DNA of 42,941 nt, taken from contig NZ_LJBR01000049.1 in the NCBI RefSeq assembly GCF_001282115.1, positions 1 to 42,941 of the forward strand, in the 5' to 3' direction. This DNA comes from Streptomyces sp. NRRL B-24085. Its GTDB lineage: Bacteria > Actinomycetota > Actinomycetes > Streptomycetales > Streptomycetaceae. The notes beneath the pieces were generated by a model. It had not been told where the DNA came from. It saw only the letters and a list, made by a program, of their open reading frames with translations, and did not search any database. Below, one piece after another: positions 35,382-42,941 of this stretch (the first letter of the stretch is position 1; every line of letters starts with the position of its first letter). A program made the translations under genes and the position numbers.

Positions 35382-36485
35382 ATGACCGAAGTAATCGGCG
35401 CCATCCGGGACAAGTGGCTCGCGTTGGGCGGGTCGGGCTCCGTGGTCGGCGACGCACTCGACATCGAACGGCCCACGTTCGACGGGATCGGTCGCGCGCA
35501 GGAATTCGCGGGCGGCGTGATCTCGTGGCACCCGGAGCTCGGCGCTTTCGCCACCTGGGGCGCCATCTGCGCACAGTGGAAGGCCATCGGCCGCGAACAC
35601 TGGGGCTACCTGCTCACCGACGAACTCGGATGCCCGGACGGCCGCGGCCGCTTCAACCCACTACCGCGCGATGCAGTTGCCCGGACGCCCCGAGTCCTCC
35701 ATCTACTGGACCCCGCAGACCGCCGCGCACGAGGTGTACGGCGCAATCCGCGGCAGGTGGAGCCAACTCGGCTGGGAGAAAGGGTGGCTGGGCTACCCCA
35801 CCAGCGGTGAGGCGGACCTTCCCGAAGGCGGCCGGCTGGCCACCTTTGAGCACGGCGGCATGTACTGGTGGCCGGACACCGGCGCAATCGACATCGGCGA
35901 CGTGGCGGTCCGCTACCGCGGCATGAACTGCTTCGGCGAGACCGACGAAGCGTCTGGCTCCGACGAGCCCTACTTCATCGTCGGCGGTGTGGGATCCAGC
36001 ACGCAGATACCGACCTTCCGTACCCAGGTGTACGACGACGTCGACGCAGGCGGGTCCTTCCCTCACCCCGGCGCCGACATCTACCGGGGCCGTCCTTGGG
36101 CCTAGCCCTCTCCGTCACCGGGATGGAGCACGACGAGGGCAACCCCGACGAGTACAAGGACCTCGTCACCAAAGGGGTCGCGGGCGTGGTGACTGCGGCT
36201 GGAGGCGCCCTTGCCGCCACCGGGATCGGCGCTCCCGTGGTGGCGGTGCTGGAGCCCGCGCTCGCCGCGCTCGTCCCCGTGCTCGCCAACGCGATCAACA
36301 AGCTGCTGGGGACCGGCGACGACGTCCTCGGCACGGTAGCCCTGCAGATGAGTGCCAAGCAGATGTGCACTCTGGCGGGCGCCCCCCTTAAGGGAGAACG
36401 GGACATCCGCTACCACATCGCCACACCGCTGATCAGCGACGGTGAGGCCTCGTACAAGGCATACTTCGACATCGTCCGGGCCTGA
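35382..36485 (+). pseudogene. LGFP-repeat protein with helical C-terminal domain, two opposite frameshifts
   Basis: ATG at 35382 follows AGGAGGAAGG. The frame starts MTEVIGAIRDKWLALGGSGS and encodes LGFP-type repeats (two or more, about 50 residues each). At the C run 35657-35659 an extra base shifts the frame; removing one C restores RFNHYRAMQLPGRPESS, then IYWTPQTAAHEVYGAIRGRW and GYPTSGE. A second, opposite shift at about 36094 (a C missing) ends the frame at 36105; restoring it continues YRGRPLGLALSVTGMEHDEG into a C-terminal domain with an Ala/Gly-rich helix (GVAGVVTAAGGALAATGIGA), ending IVRA at 36485. The net length is 367 codons. LGFP repeats are tied to cell-wall association in actinobacteria. 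Disrupted gene, or sequence error. Confidence 0.8.
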
Positions 36486-37205
36486 AAAACCCGGTGCTTG
36501 TCAACGGCAGAGCGCACTGTCGGTGTTCTAGGGGGGCCAGCCGCCGACATCAAGGTCTGGCCGCAGGAGACAACAGTCCCCGTCGACCAGGCAGGGCAGC
36601 CTGCCACTTTCGCCCCGGCGACGGTCGAGATGAAGGTCGGGGTCGTAGTGGCCGGACACCACGCAGGCCGTTCCGAGGTCGCGTCCGGCCACGCGTTCTA
36701 GACCTTCCGCGGCGAGTTCGCCCGGCTTGTCGATGCGCTTCCAGCGGCCGAATTCGCTGAGATGGAAGATCAGGCGCGTGGGGGTGGTCGAGCTGCACAC
36801 AGGTCTGGCGGAGAGTGACCACGAACCTGTCGATGGGACAGACGTAGCGGCCGTGGCCACGGTCGCAGGCCACGGGACTGTTTGTGCCGCCAACCCACTC
36901 TCTGCGCCCGGTTGTCAGGGGACCGGGTAGCGGCTCGGCCCCTCGTTCGGCCGAATAGCGCGCCGTGCCTTGCTCGTTGTGCAGGTATGGAAGACGAGCG
37001 GAAGGCTCCGGACGATCATGGCCGGGCGACGTGTGCGTCGGCCGGCCGCAGGCGGCGGAGCACCTGCGTCGTGCGCTGAGGAACCGCATCGAGGCCGCCC
37101 TTGCCCGGCGCCTGGGTATGTCCAAGCTGTCAGCATCGGCCGACCCGGCGATGACCAAGGAGACCAGGCGGTGCGACGGCGGGTGCCGACTCGTAGGCTG
37201 CCGAC
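36486..37205. other. Non-coding or decayed stretch
   Basis: No gene can be supported. A minus-strand patch near 36690-36790 reads FHLSEFGRWKRIDKPGELAA in one frame and VCPIDRFVVTLRQTCVQLDH in another, and a plus-strand patch near 37070 reads RNRIEAALARRLGMSKLSAS; these may be remnants but match nothing I know. Confidence 0.35.
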
Positions 37206-37847
37206 ATGAGCGAGATTCAGACCCCGACGCCCCGCGCCGCCTTCGAACTGCTGCTGGCCGGTAACCAGCGCTTCGTCGCCGGCACCCCCGAGCACCCGAA
37301 CCAGGACGCCGCCCGCCGCTCCGAGACCGCACCGTCCCAGCAGCCCTTCGCCGTGCTGTTCGGGTGTTCCGATTCCCGGCTGGCCGCTGAGATCATCTTC
37401 GACCGGGGTCTGGGAGATCTGTTCGTGGTGCGCACCGCGGGCCATGTCATGGGCCCGGAGGTGCTGGGCAGCATCGAGTTCGGCGTGGAGGTGCTGGGCT
37501 GCCCGCTGGTCGTGATCCTCGGGCACGACTCGTGCGGCGCGGTCGGCGCAGCCTGTGCTGCGCTGGAGGACGGCATGTCGCCGGCCGGGTACGTCCGGGA
37601 CGTCATCGAGCGGGTGACCCCCAGCGTGCTGACCGCTCGGGCCGCCGGACGGGTAGGGCCGGAGGAGATCCTCGCCGAGCACATACGGCACACCGCCGAC
37701 CTGCTGCTGGACCGCTCCCGGGTCCTCGCCGACAAGGTCGCCGCCGGCCAGACCGCCGTGGTGGGCCTGCGCTACCGCCTGGCCGACGGCAGTGCCCAAC
37801 TCGTCGCCACTCGCGGCCTCGACGAGGCTGTGCCCACGGTGTCCTGA
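37206..37847 (+). CDS. Beta-class carbonic anhydrase
   Basis: 213 residues, ATG 37206 (no clear Shine-Dalgarno). It interconverts CO2 and bicarbonate. Zinc ligands Cys54 and the Asp56-Arg58 dyad are in FGCSDSRL; His107 and Cys110 are in ILGHDSCGA. The family start PRAAFELLLAGNQRFVAGTP and the helix GDLFVVRTAGHVMGPEVLGS are standard. No signal peptide, so cytoplasmic. It stands alone, convergent with the unknown gene on its right. Confidence 0.95.
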   Translation: MSEIQTPTPRAAFELLLAGNQRFVAGTPEHPNQDAARRSETAPSQQPFAVLFGCSDSRLAAEIIFDRGLGDLFVVRTAGHVMGPEVLGSIEFGVEVLGCPLVVILGHDSCGAVGAACAALEDGMSPAGYVRDVIERVTPSVLTARAAGRVGPEEILAEHIRHTADLLLDRSRVLADKVAAGQTAVVGLRYRLADGSAQLVATRGLDEAVPTVS

Positions 37848-37891
37848 CTGCCGCGGTGCGACTCCTCAGCGTGACCTGCTGCGGTCGGCGG

Positions 37892-38302
37892 TCAGGACGC
37901 GGGAGGCACCGCGCGGGTCAGGGGTCCCAGGTCGCCGTACAGGGCGGCGTGGAGTGCAGCCGCGAGTTCGCGGGCCCGGTCTTCCCTCCGCACGCCGTGC
38001 ATCATGAAGTAGATCGGTCCCGTGTAGGCGTCCAGGTCGACCTCACGTTTTTGGACCAGGCGGGTGATCGCGGCCCGGACCGCATCGTTCACGGCATCGT
38101 CGACAGCGTGGCCGGAGCCGGCAGTGAGCGTGTCCACCTTCACGGTCCACCGCTGACGTTGTTCGGATTCGATAGCGACAAACACAGCCTGCTGCGCCAT
38201 GGCCGTCCGGTACACATCGTGGAAGGCGTCGGTGCCGGTGGCGTCCGGAATGACGTGGGCGGGGCAAGGAATGGGCAATAGCTGCACGAGGGCATTGTGC
38301 AC
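37892..38302 (-). CDS. Conserved-looking hypothetical protein
   Basis: 136 residues from GTG 38302; in-frame TTG at 38317 and GTG at 38290 are alternatives and none has a convincing ribosome-binding site. The text has good coding character (VYRTAMAQQAVFVAIESEQ, then WTVKVDTLTAGSG, AVRAAITRLVQKREVDLDAY and GPIYFMMHGVRRED). A mixed alpha/beta soluble domain is likely, with no membrane segment. I do not recognise the family. It lies 54 bases downstream of the YrdC gene stop-to-start on the same strand and may be co-transcribed. Confidence 0.6.
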   Translation of the reverse strand: MHNALVQLLPIPCPAHVIPDATGTDAFHDVYRTAMAQQAVFVAIESEQRQRWTVKVDTLTAGSGHAVDDAVNDAVRAAITRLVQKREVDLDAYTGPIYFMMHGVRREDRARELAAALHAALYGDLGPLTRAVPPAS

Positions 38303-38356
38303 AGAGGAGCAGATCAATCGCGTCCGGTGCCGCGAGGGCCCCAGCGTCGGTGCTGG

Positions 38357-39331
38357 TCATGCGGTGGGCCGGGGCCCCGCGGCGCGGCGCAGCCGGTTGG
38401 CGATCGCCAGTCCCAGTCCCTCCTCCACCGGCAAGGAGGCGACGATGAGGTCGCACCCCTGCTGGTCGAGTTCGCGCAGGAACCCGTACAGCTCGCGCGC
38501 GTAGCCGGCCAGGGACGTGGGGACCTCCATCACGGCGTGCGCCTTCACCGGGGTGTCGGCGAGGGACGAGGGAAGGAGGACGCCGACCTGGTGCCCCTGC
38601 TCCTGTGCGAGCCGCGCCTCGTCGACGACCTGCTCCGGCTCGACCAGGACGACCCGTGCAGACGGCGCGTAGTGCGACGGGTGCTGACCCGGCACCCGGA
38701 CATGGCTCGTGGACGGGACCTCGATCGGACGCCCCAGCACCGCTTCGAGGTCCTCGCGGGTCACTCCGCCGGGCCGGAGGATGGCCGGGGTCTCACCTGT
38801 GACGTCGACGATGGTCGACTCGACGCCGACACCGCAGGGACCGCCGTCCAGGACGAAGTCGACGGCATCCCCGAGCTCCGCCCGGACGTGGTGGGCCGTG
38901 GTGGGGCTCACCGAGCCGAATCGGTTGGCGGACGGGGCCGTGACACCGCCGCCGAAGGCCGACAGCAGTGCGAGGGCAACGGGGTGGTCGGGCACACGCA
39001 CGGCCACCGTCTCCAGGCCGCCCGTGGCTTCCAGGGGCACCCGCCGGCCACGCCGCAGGACCAGCGTGAGCGGCCCCGGCCAGAAGTGCTCGGCCAGCAG
39101 GCGCGCCGTCGCGGGCACGTCCTGGACCCAGTCGTCCAGATGCTGCGCGCCGCCGATGTGGACGATCAGCGGATGGGAGGGTGGACGTCCCTTGACCTGG
39201 AAGATGCGCGAGACGGCAGCGGGGTCTTCGGCGTCGGCGCCCAGTCCGTAGACGGTTTCGGTTGGGAGGGCCACCAGGCCGCCGGCGCGCAGCACACCAG
39301 CCGCCTTCTCGATGTCACTGGTTCTTGCCAT
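38357..39331 (-). CDS. L-threonylcarbamoyladenylate synthase (Sua5/YrdC/YciO family)
   Basis: 324 residues from ATG 39331, with GAGG just upstream; ATG 39346 lacks a site. It makes threonylcarbamoyl-AMP from threonine, bicarbonate and ATP for t6A37 of tRNA. The YrdC core shows GGLVALPTETVYGLGADAED, FQVKGRPPSHPLIVHI, FWPGPLTLVLRR, APSANRFGSVSPTTA and VGVESTIVDVTG. The C-terminal Sua5 domain follows the linker VRVPGQHPSHYAPSARVVLV, so this is the two-domain Sua5 type. It lies near a carbonic anhydrase that produces bicarbonate, one of its substrates, though probably by chance. As an accessory copy it may be a second enzyme beside the housekeeping one. Confidence 0.94.
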   Translation of the reverse strand: MARTSDIEKAAGVLRAGGLVALPTETVYGLGADAEDPAAVSRIFQVKGRPPSHPLIVHIGGAQHLDDWVQDVPATARLLAEHFWPGPLTLVLRRGRRVPLEATGGLETVAVRVPDHPVALALLSAFGGGVTAPSANRFGSVSPTTAHHVRAELGDAVDFVLDGGPCGVGVESTIVDVTGETPAILRPGGVTREDLEAVLGRPIEVPSTSHVRVPGQHPSHYAPSARVVLVEPEQVVDEARLAQEQGHQVGVLLPSSLADTPVKAHAVMEVPTSLAGYARELYGFLRELDQQGCDLIVASLPVEEGLGLAIANRLRRAAGPRPTA

Positions 39332-39619
39332 CACCCTCGCAATCATAGGAGCGCGATGACGTCCGCCTCCCGCACCACGCGTGCCACGACCGGGAACTGG
39401 AACCGTGCTCCGCCGCCTTCCTCCCCGTGCGGCCGCGGCTCGGAAATGCTCACCTTGGCTGCGCGTTCCGCGTGGGATTGCCTCGCCCGGCGGTGGGCAC
39501 GGGTCGATCTCCCGCCGGGCGACTCCACGGACGTACGCGGTGAGAGCCGGTGACCAGCACCGGGACGACCACGGCACGGACATCGAGGGGCCTGGCCCGC
39601 ACGCCGCGGCATCCTCCTC

Positions 39620-40852
39620 TCAAGACGACGAGATCAGCGGCAGCGTGTGCTGCAGGAGATCGCGCAGCCGACGCCGGTTCGCGATGTCGTACTTGGTGAA
39701 GACGTTGCTCAGGTGATACTCGACCGTCTTCACGCTGAGATACACTTCCGCGGCGATCTCGCGGTTCGTCCAGCCCAGGGCGACCAGCCGGGCCACGACC
39801 CGCTCGCGCTCCGACAGGGCGGACCAGATGTCCGGGACGTCGACCGGCCCCTGCGCGACGACGACACCTCCCAGCCGGGGTGACCGGGCGTTCTCGCAGC
39901 GCGCGGCGGCCTGCTCCTGGGCCCTGGCGGCTTTGCGCGCATGACCTGCCCGACGCCACGCGGCAGCGGCCGCCGCGGTGGATTCCGTGGCCGGCAGCGA
40001 GCATCCCGACGCCTCCAGCGCGACACCCGCTGCCACCAGCTCCTCGGAGTTCTGAGCCGCGAGGGCCGCGGCGAGGCGGGCCCGCGCAGGTGCCAGATCC
40101 CCGTCGCACTGTCCGGCGATGTCGCTCAGCCGGCCAGCCACCGCCTTCGCGCCGCCCAATCGGGCGATGTCGGTGAGCAGCAGCCCCTTGTAAGTGAGAT
40201 GCCCAGCGTCGCGGGCCGCCTCCGCGAGCGCGGTCCGCGCCAGGTCCACCCGGCCGCCGGCCACGTGCAGCCGCGCTTCCCCGAGCCGCTGCTCGCCGTC
40301 CGGCCGCGCGAGTTCCCGGCTCTCGGCCATGGCGGCCCGCGCTCCTGCTAGGTCGCCGAGCAGGGCCGCGCAGGCGGTCAGGCCGTCCAGGGCCACCGGC
40401 AGCACGAGACTCGGGGCCGCGGCACGGGCCAGGGACGCGGCCTCGGCCCACCAGCCCCGGGCCGTCGCCGGACGGCCGGCGATCCTCAGAGCACGGGCCA
40501 GGAACGCGGCGCACCAAAACTTTACGTACTGGTCCGTCGTCGTCAGCTCGCTGTTAGGTGCGCTCACCGAGCGCGACGGCCTCGCCGAGACGGTCAGCCT
40601 CCGTCAGCGCGAGCACCATAGGACACCGCTGCATGAGGGGGGAAGGACCGGGCGCCCGCGTCGACCTGGACATGGAACGCGTACGCCTGCTCGAACGGGG
40701 CGAGGGCCTCGGTGCAGCGTCCTCGCGGGGCCAGCGGCACGGGCTTGAGGAGGACTCCACGGGCCCAGGCCCGCGGATCGCAGTCCGCGCCGGGTCGGGC
40801 GGGCAGGTCCTCAAGGAGTCGCCGCACGTGCGTCAGCTCGCCCGCCCGGCGG
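39620..40852 (-). pseudogene. 5'-truncated LuxR/LAL-type regulator
   Basis: The C-terminal 315 residues (39620-40567) read as a LAL regulator tail: helical repeats, then IWSALSERERVVARLVALG and WTNREIAAEVYLSVKTVEYH, a LuxR HTH. Upstream sequence in another frame continues the same protein (MVLALTEADRLGEAVALGER; then ELTHVRRLLEDLPARPGADC and WARGVLLKPVPLAPRG), with frame changes near 40565 and 40640. The N-terminal ATPase part is absent; the gene stops abruptly near 40852, where a transposase tail begins on the other strand. No plausible start. Non-functional remnant. Confidence 0.8.
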
Positions 40853-40858
40853 CACATC

Positions 40859-40965
40859 CGCGACCATGAACGCCTCGGCCAGCACTGCGAAACTCTCATC
40901 ACCTGGGCGGCGGTCACCTTGATGCCCCGGCGTCTCACCCCGGAACAACAAGAGCGGGGACGTTC
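40859..40965 (+). pseudogene. C-terminal tail of an IS5-type transposase
   Basis: The frame reads RDHERLGQHCETLITWAAVT and LMPRRLTPEQQE, the standard end of IS5-group transposases (DYERLP.HSE.LITWAAITLMTRRL). Only about 35 codons remain. It is a second, independent relative of the decayed element at 24.9-25.5 kb and marks the break point of the LAL regulator. Confidence 0.75.
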
Positions 40966-41006
40966 CCCCGCCCCCAGCTCACCCAAGCAGCATGGATCCA
41001 CGCTCT

Positions 41007-41018
41007 CCTGAATTCAGG
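41007..41018. promoter_or_regulatory. Perfect palindrome upstream of the ArsR gene
   Basis: CCTGAATTCAGG is a 12-bp perfect palindrome 19 bases before the GTG start of the ArsR-type gene, and the core may extend by one flanking base on each side with mismatch. ArsR/SmtB repressors bind such dyads over their own promoter and release on metal binding. Confidence 0.6.
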
Positions 41019-41037
41019 GAATCGTGTCTGTCTGGGG

Positions 41038-41373
41038 GTGCTGACTGTTGCCTCTGATGTCGAGGTGCTGGCCCGGTTCGGCCGCGCGCTCGCCGACCCG
41101 ATCCGCTGCCAGCTCCTGCTCGCCCTGCGCGAAGCCCCCGCCTACCCTTCCGACCTCGCCGACGCGCTCGGCATCTCGCGCACCCGGTTGTCGAACCACC
41201 TGGCCTGCCTGCGGGACTGCGGTCTGGTCATCACTGTCCCGGACGGCCGGCGCACCCGCTACGAGCTGGCCGACGAACGCCTCGGCCACGCGCTCGACGA
41301 CCTGCGCACCGCTGTGGTCGCCGTCGAGACCGACCGCACCTGCCCGGACAGCACAGAGAAGGGCTGCTGCTGA
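41038..41373 (+). CDS. ArsR/SmtB-family metalloregulator (CmtR-like)
   Basis: 111 residues from GTG 41038. VLARFGRALADPIRCQLLLA, then REAPAYPSDLADALGISRTR and LSNHLACLRDCGLV form the winged helix, with Cys residues in RCQLL, HLACLRDCG typical of cadmium/lead sensors such as CmtR, and a Cys-containing tail CPDSTEKGCC. The stop is two bases before the CDF gene start, so they form an operon. Likely repressor of the metal exporter that dissociates on heavy-metal binding. Confidence 0.92.
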   Translation: MLTVASDVEVLARFGRALADPIRCQLLLALREAPAYPSDLADALGISRTRLSNHLACLRDCGLVITVPDGRRTRYELADERLGHALDDLRTAVVAVETDRTCPDSTEKGCC

Positions 41374-41375
41374 CC

Positions 41376-42086
41376 ATGACCGCGAAGAAATCTCTGTCCC
41401 TCGGCCCCGGCCCGGCCTGGCGGGACGCACTCACGAACCGGATACGGCTGCTGGTCGCGGCGACCATCACCTACAACGTCATCGAGGCGATCGTCGCCAT
41501 CACCGCCGGCACCCTCGCATCCTCCACCGCACTGATCGGCTTCGGCCTGGACTCCGTCATCGAGGTCTCCTCCGCCACCGCGGTCGCCTGGCAGTTTTCC
41601 GCTCGCGACCATGCAGTCCGCGAAGCCCGCGAGAAGACCACCTTGCGCATCATCGCGATCTCGTTCTTCGCGCTCGCCGCCTACGTCACCATCGACGCCG
41701 TCCGCGCGCTGGCCAGCTCCGGCGAGGCCGAACGCTCCATCCCCGGCATCGTGCTCGCCGCCCTGTCCCTCGCTGTGATGCCATTCCTGTCCGCTGCCCA
41801 ACGCAAGGCCGGACGCGAGCTCGGCTCCGCCTCCGCAGTTGCCGACTCCAAGCAAACTGTGCTCTGCACCTACCTCTCCGCCGTCCTCCTGGCCGGCCTG
41901 CTCCTCAACGCCACGCTCGGCTGGTCCTGGGCCGACCCGATAGCTGCCTTCGCCATCGCCGCCATCGCTCTCAAGGAAGGTCGCGACGCCTGGCAAGGCA
42001 AGGGCTGCTGCCCGATCCCCGCCGCCGTGATGCCGTCCACGTCTGCCGCAGCAGACGTGTGCGGCTGCCGCCCCGGCTGCGACTGA
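41376..42086 (+). CDS. Cation-diffusion-facilitator-like membrane transporter with Cys-rich tail
   Basis: 236 residues, ATG 41376 two bases after the ArsR stop. Five to six membrane segments (LLVAATITYNVIEAIVAITA; IIAISFFALAAYVTIDAV; IPGIVLAALSLAVMPFL; CTYLSAVLLAGLLLNATLGW). GFGLDSVIEVSS and the later ADPIAAFAIAAIALKEG hold the paired acidic residues of the CDF metal site, with ASAVADSKQT before. The C-terminus is Cys-rich (GKGCCPIP, then DVCGCRPGCD) and could bind or deliver soft metals. Function: proton-coupled export of Cd, Zn or a similar ion under ArsR control. Confidence 0.9.
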   Translation: MTAKKSLSLGPGPAWRDALTNRIRLLVAATITYNVIEAIVAITAGTLASSTALIGFGLDSVIEVSSATAVAWQFSARDHAVREAREKTTLRIIAISFFALAAYVTIDAVRALASSGEAERSIPGIVLAALSLAVMPFLSAAQRKAGRELGSASAVADSKQTVLCTYLSAVLLAGLLLNATLGWSWADPIAAFAIAAIALKEGRDAWQGKGCCPIPAAVMPSTSAAADVCGCRPGCD

Positions 42087-42095
42087 CCCCACGAC

Positions 42096-42131
42096 GACAC
42101 AGGGCGCCGGCTAACGCCGGAGCCCTGTGTC
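42096..42131 (+). terminator. Strong hairpin terminator after the CDF gene
   Basis: GACACAGGGC (42096-42105) pairs with GCCCTGTGTC (42122-42131), with an inner CCGG/CCGG stem around a 6-nt loop, 10 bases after the stop. It separates the ArsR-CDF operon from a convergent gene and can serve both strands. Confidence 0.8.
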
Positions 42132-42158
42132 GTGGAGTTGGGGCTCAGACACAGGTTC

Positions 42159-42444
42159 TCAATGCTCGGCGAGGAGTTCCAGCAATTCCCGGACGGACAG
42201 GCGGGCCTCTGCCGGATGGCGCAGTGCGTGGTCGAGGTGGAGCTTGTAGCGGGTGCGGCATCCGTCGCGTTCGCGGCTGAGATAGCCGGCCTGTTCGAGG
42301 TCGGTGACGGTGCTCTGGACGGTGCGCTCGGTGATGGCGCAGGCCACCCCGATGTCGCGCAGGCGGAGGTCAGGTTTGCGGGCCAATGGCCAGCAGCACA
42401 CGCGCGTGGTTAGTGAAGGCCCATCTGTGGGGCTGCTGCTCCAT
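42159..42444 (-). pseudogene. Small winged-helix (MarR-like) regulator with a single-base frameshift
   Basis: ATG at 42444 follows GGAGG a few bases upstream. The frame starts MEQQPHRWAFTNHARVLLAI, then breaks; a spare C at 42383-42384 explains it. After the shift the text is ARKPDLRLRDIGVACAITER, then TVQSTVTDLEQAGYLSRERD and HPAEARLSVRELLELLAEH, the standard winged helix of small streptomycete regulators of this size. The corrected product has 94 residues; 286 nt is one more than a multiple of three. It is convergent with the metal operon. Mutation or sequence error cannot be told apart here. Confidence 0.8.
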
Positions 42445-42611
42445 GGGTCCTCCGGTCTTCCGCATCTGGAGCCGCCGCAGGAAATTACCGGAAATGGTTT
42501 CCTCCGTGAACTGTTCTCGGGTGTGTGGACAGCGTGAAGGCGCCGTGTGGGGGAGCCGGTAGGCTCATTGTCACAAGTGGCGTCTCCCGACGAGGCGGTG
42601 GGGAGAGCGTG

Positions 42612-42941
42612 ATGACCGCGGAGCCCTCAGTTCAGGCGAACGCATCTGGAACGTCGCTGACTGTGCAGGTCGGCGGGGAGATGGACTGGCAGACCGCTGC
42701 GTTCCTCCGTGAGCGTCTTCTCGGCGAGATCACCGCAGGACAGCGATGTGTGGTGCTGGATCTGTCCGCGGTGTCGTTCTGTGATTCGGCCGGGCTGAAT
42801 GTGCTGCTGTGGGCTTGGCGCCGGGCAGGTCAGGCCGGTTCCGTGCTGGTGCTGGCCGGCGTGCAGCAGAAGGTGCAGCGGACGCTCGAGATGGCCGGCG
42901 CGGACACCGTCCTGCGGGTGTATCGCACCGTCGGCGAGGCG
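42612..42941 (+). CDS. STAS-domain anti-sigma factor antagonist (3' partial)
   Basis: ATG at 42612 (GTG 42609 just before it), with GGGGAGAG upstream; the gene leaves the window after 110 codons. The STAS fold shows LTVQVGGEMDWQTAAFLRER, VVLDLSAVSFCDSAGLNVLL with the phospho-acceptor Ser, and SVLVLAGVQQKVQRTLEMAG. Partner: RsbW-type kinases, possibly the membrane-anchored one at 10.6 kb. The truncated copy at 24.7 kb predicts that the remaining codons are about nine, ending EGA. Confidence 0.92.
   Translation, partial: MTAEPSVQANASGTSLTVQVGGEMDWQTAAFLRERLLGEITAGQRCVVLDLSAVSFCDSAGLNVLLWAWRRAGQAGSVLVLAGVQQKVQRTLEMAGADTVLRVYRTVGEA

Noticed and set aside
38297..39553. 418-residue plus-strand open frame
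   Set aside because: Antisense to the well-supported Sua5/YrdC gene.

Overview
The window is Streptomyces-like. GC is very high, third positions are strongly GC-biased, and the gene families are typical streptomycete ones: CbxX-type AAA ATPase, RsbW-type kinase, STAS antagonist, LuxR/LAL regulators, mycothiol-dependent isomerase fold, LGFP repeats and an ECF sigma factor with a SnoaL tail. It looks like accessory sequence, with intact operons separated by stretches of decayed genes and insertion-sequence debris. No rRNA, tRNA or CRISPR array was seen.

Layout. (1) 1-9.1 kb, plus strand: a translationally coupled block of a very large repeat protein (5' end outside the window), a right-handed beta-helix protein whose CbxX/EccA-like AAA+ ATPase half is out of frame by one base, and a membrane-anchored bulb-type lectin. 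This is the best candidate for an undescribed system. (2) 9.1-13.2 kb: a membrane-anchored RsbW-like kinase and a small ABM-like protein among relics (STAS, DUF5131-like, coiled-coil/HTH). (3) 13.3-18.1 kb, plus strand: a lipoprotein SGNH hydrolase, an OafA-type acyltransferase, an OmpR-type response regulator, a histidine kinase and a GerMN-like lipoprotein, a cell-envelope module. (4) 18.1-20.1 kb: remains of an IS701-type transposase abutting a broken DnaE2-type polymerase gene, then a thioredoxin-like tail. (5) 20.2-24.6 kb: an amidohydrolase/FAH/MBL catabolic operon (minus) with a divergent LysR regulator. (6) 24.7-25.5 kb: a truncated copy of the STAS gene found at the window end, and a decayed IS5-type transposase. 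(7) 25.6-28.1 kb: folE, a small membrane protein and a DUF2231 protein (minus), divergent from a Cys-rich winged-helix regulator. (8) 28.3-30.4 kb: mycothiol-dependent isomerase-like and VOC proteins, divergent from an ECF-SnoaL sigma factor. (9) 30.4-36.5 kb: unrecognised remnants, a short sigma-region-4-like protein coupled to a LAL regulator, small proteins, and an LGFP-repeat gene with two opposite single-base frameshifts. (10) 37.2-39.3 kb: beta-carbonic anhydrase, an unknown protein and a YrdC/Sua5 enzyme. (11) 39.6-42.9 kb: a truncated LAL regulator, an IS5 tail, an ArsR-CDF metal operon with palindromic operator and strong terminator, a frameshifted winged-helix gene and the start of a STAS gene.

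At least four otherwise intact-looking genes carry single-base indels, three of them in or beside C runs. Either this accessory region is decaying or the assembly has residual indel errors; raw reads would decide. All functional calls rest on reading motifs and translations by eye; no database search was possible.
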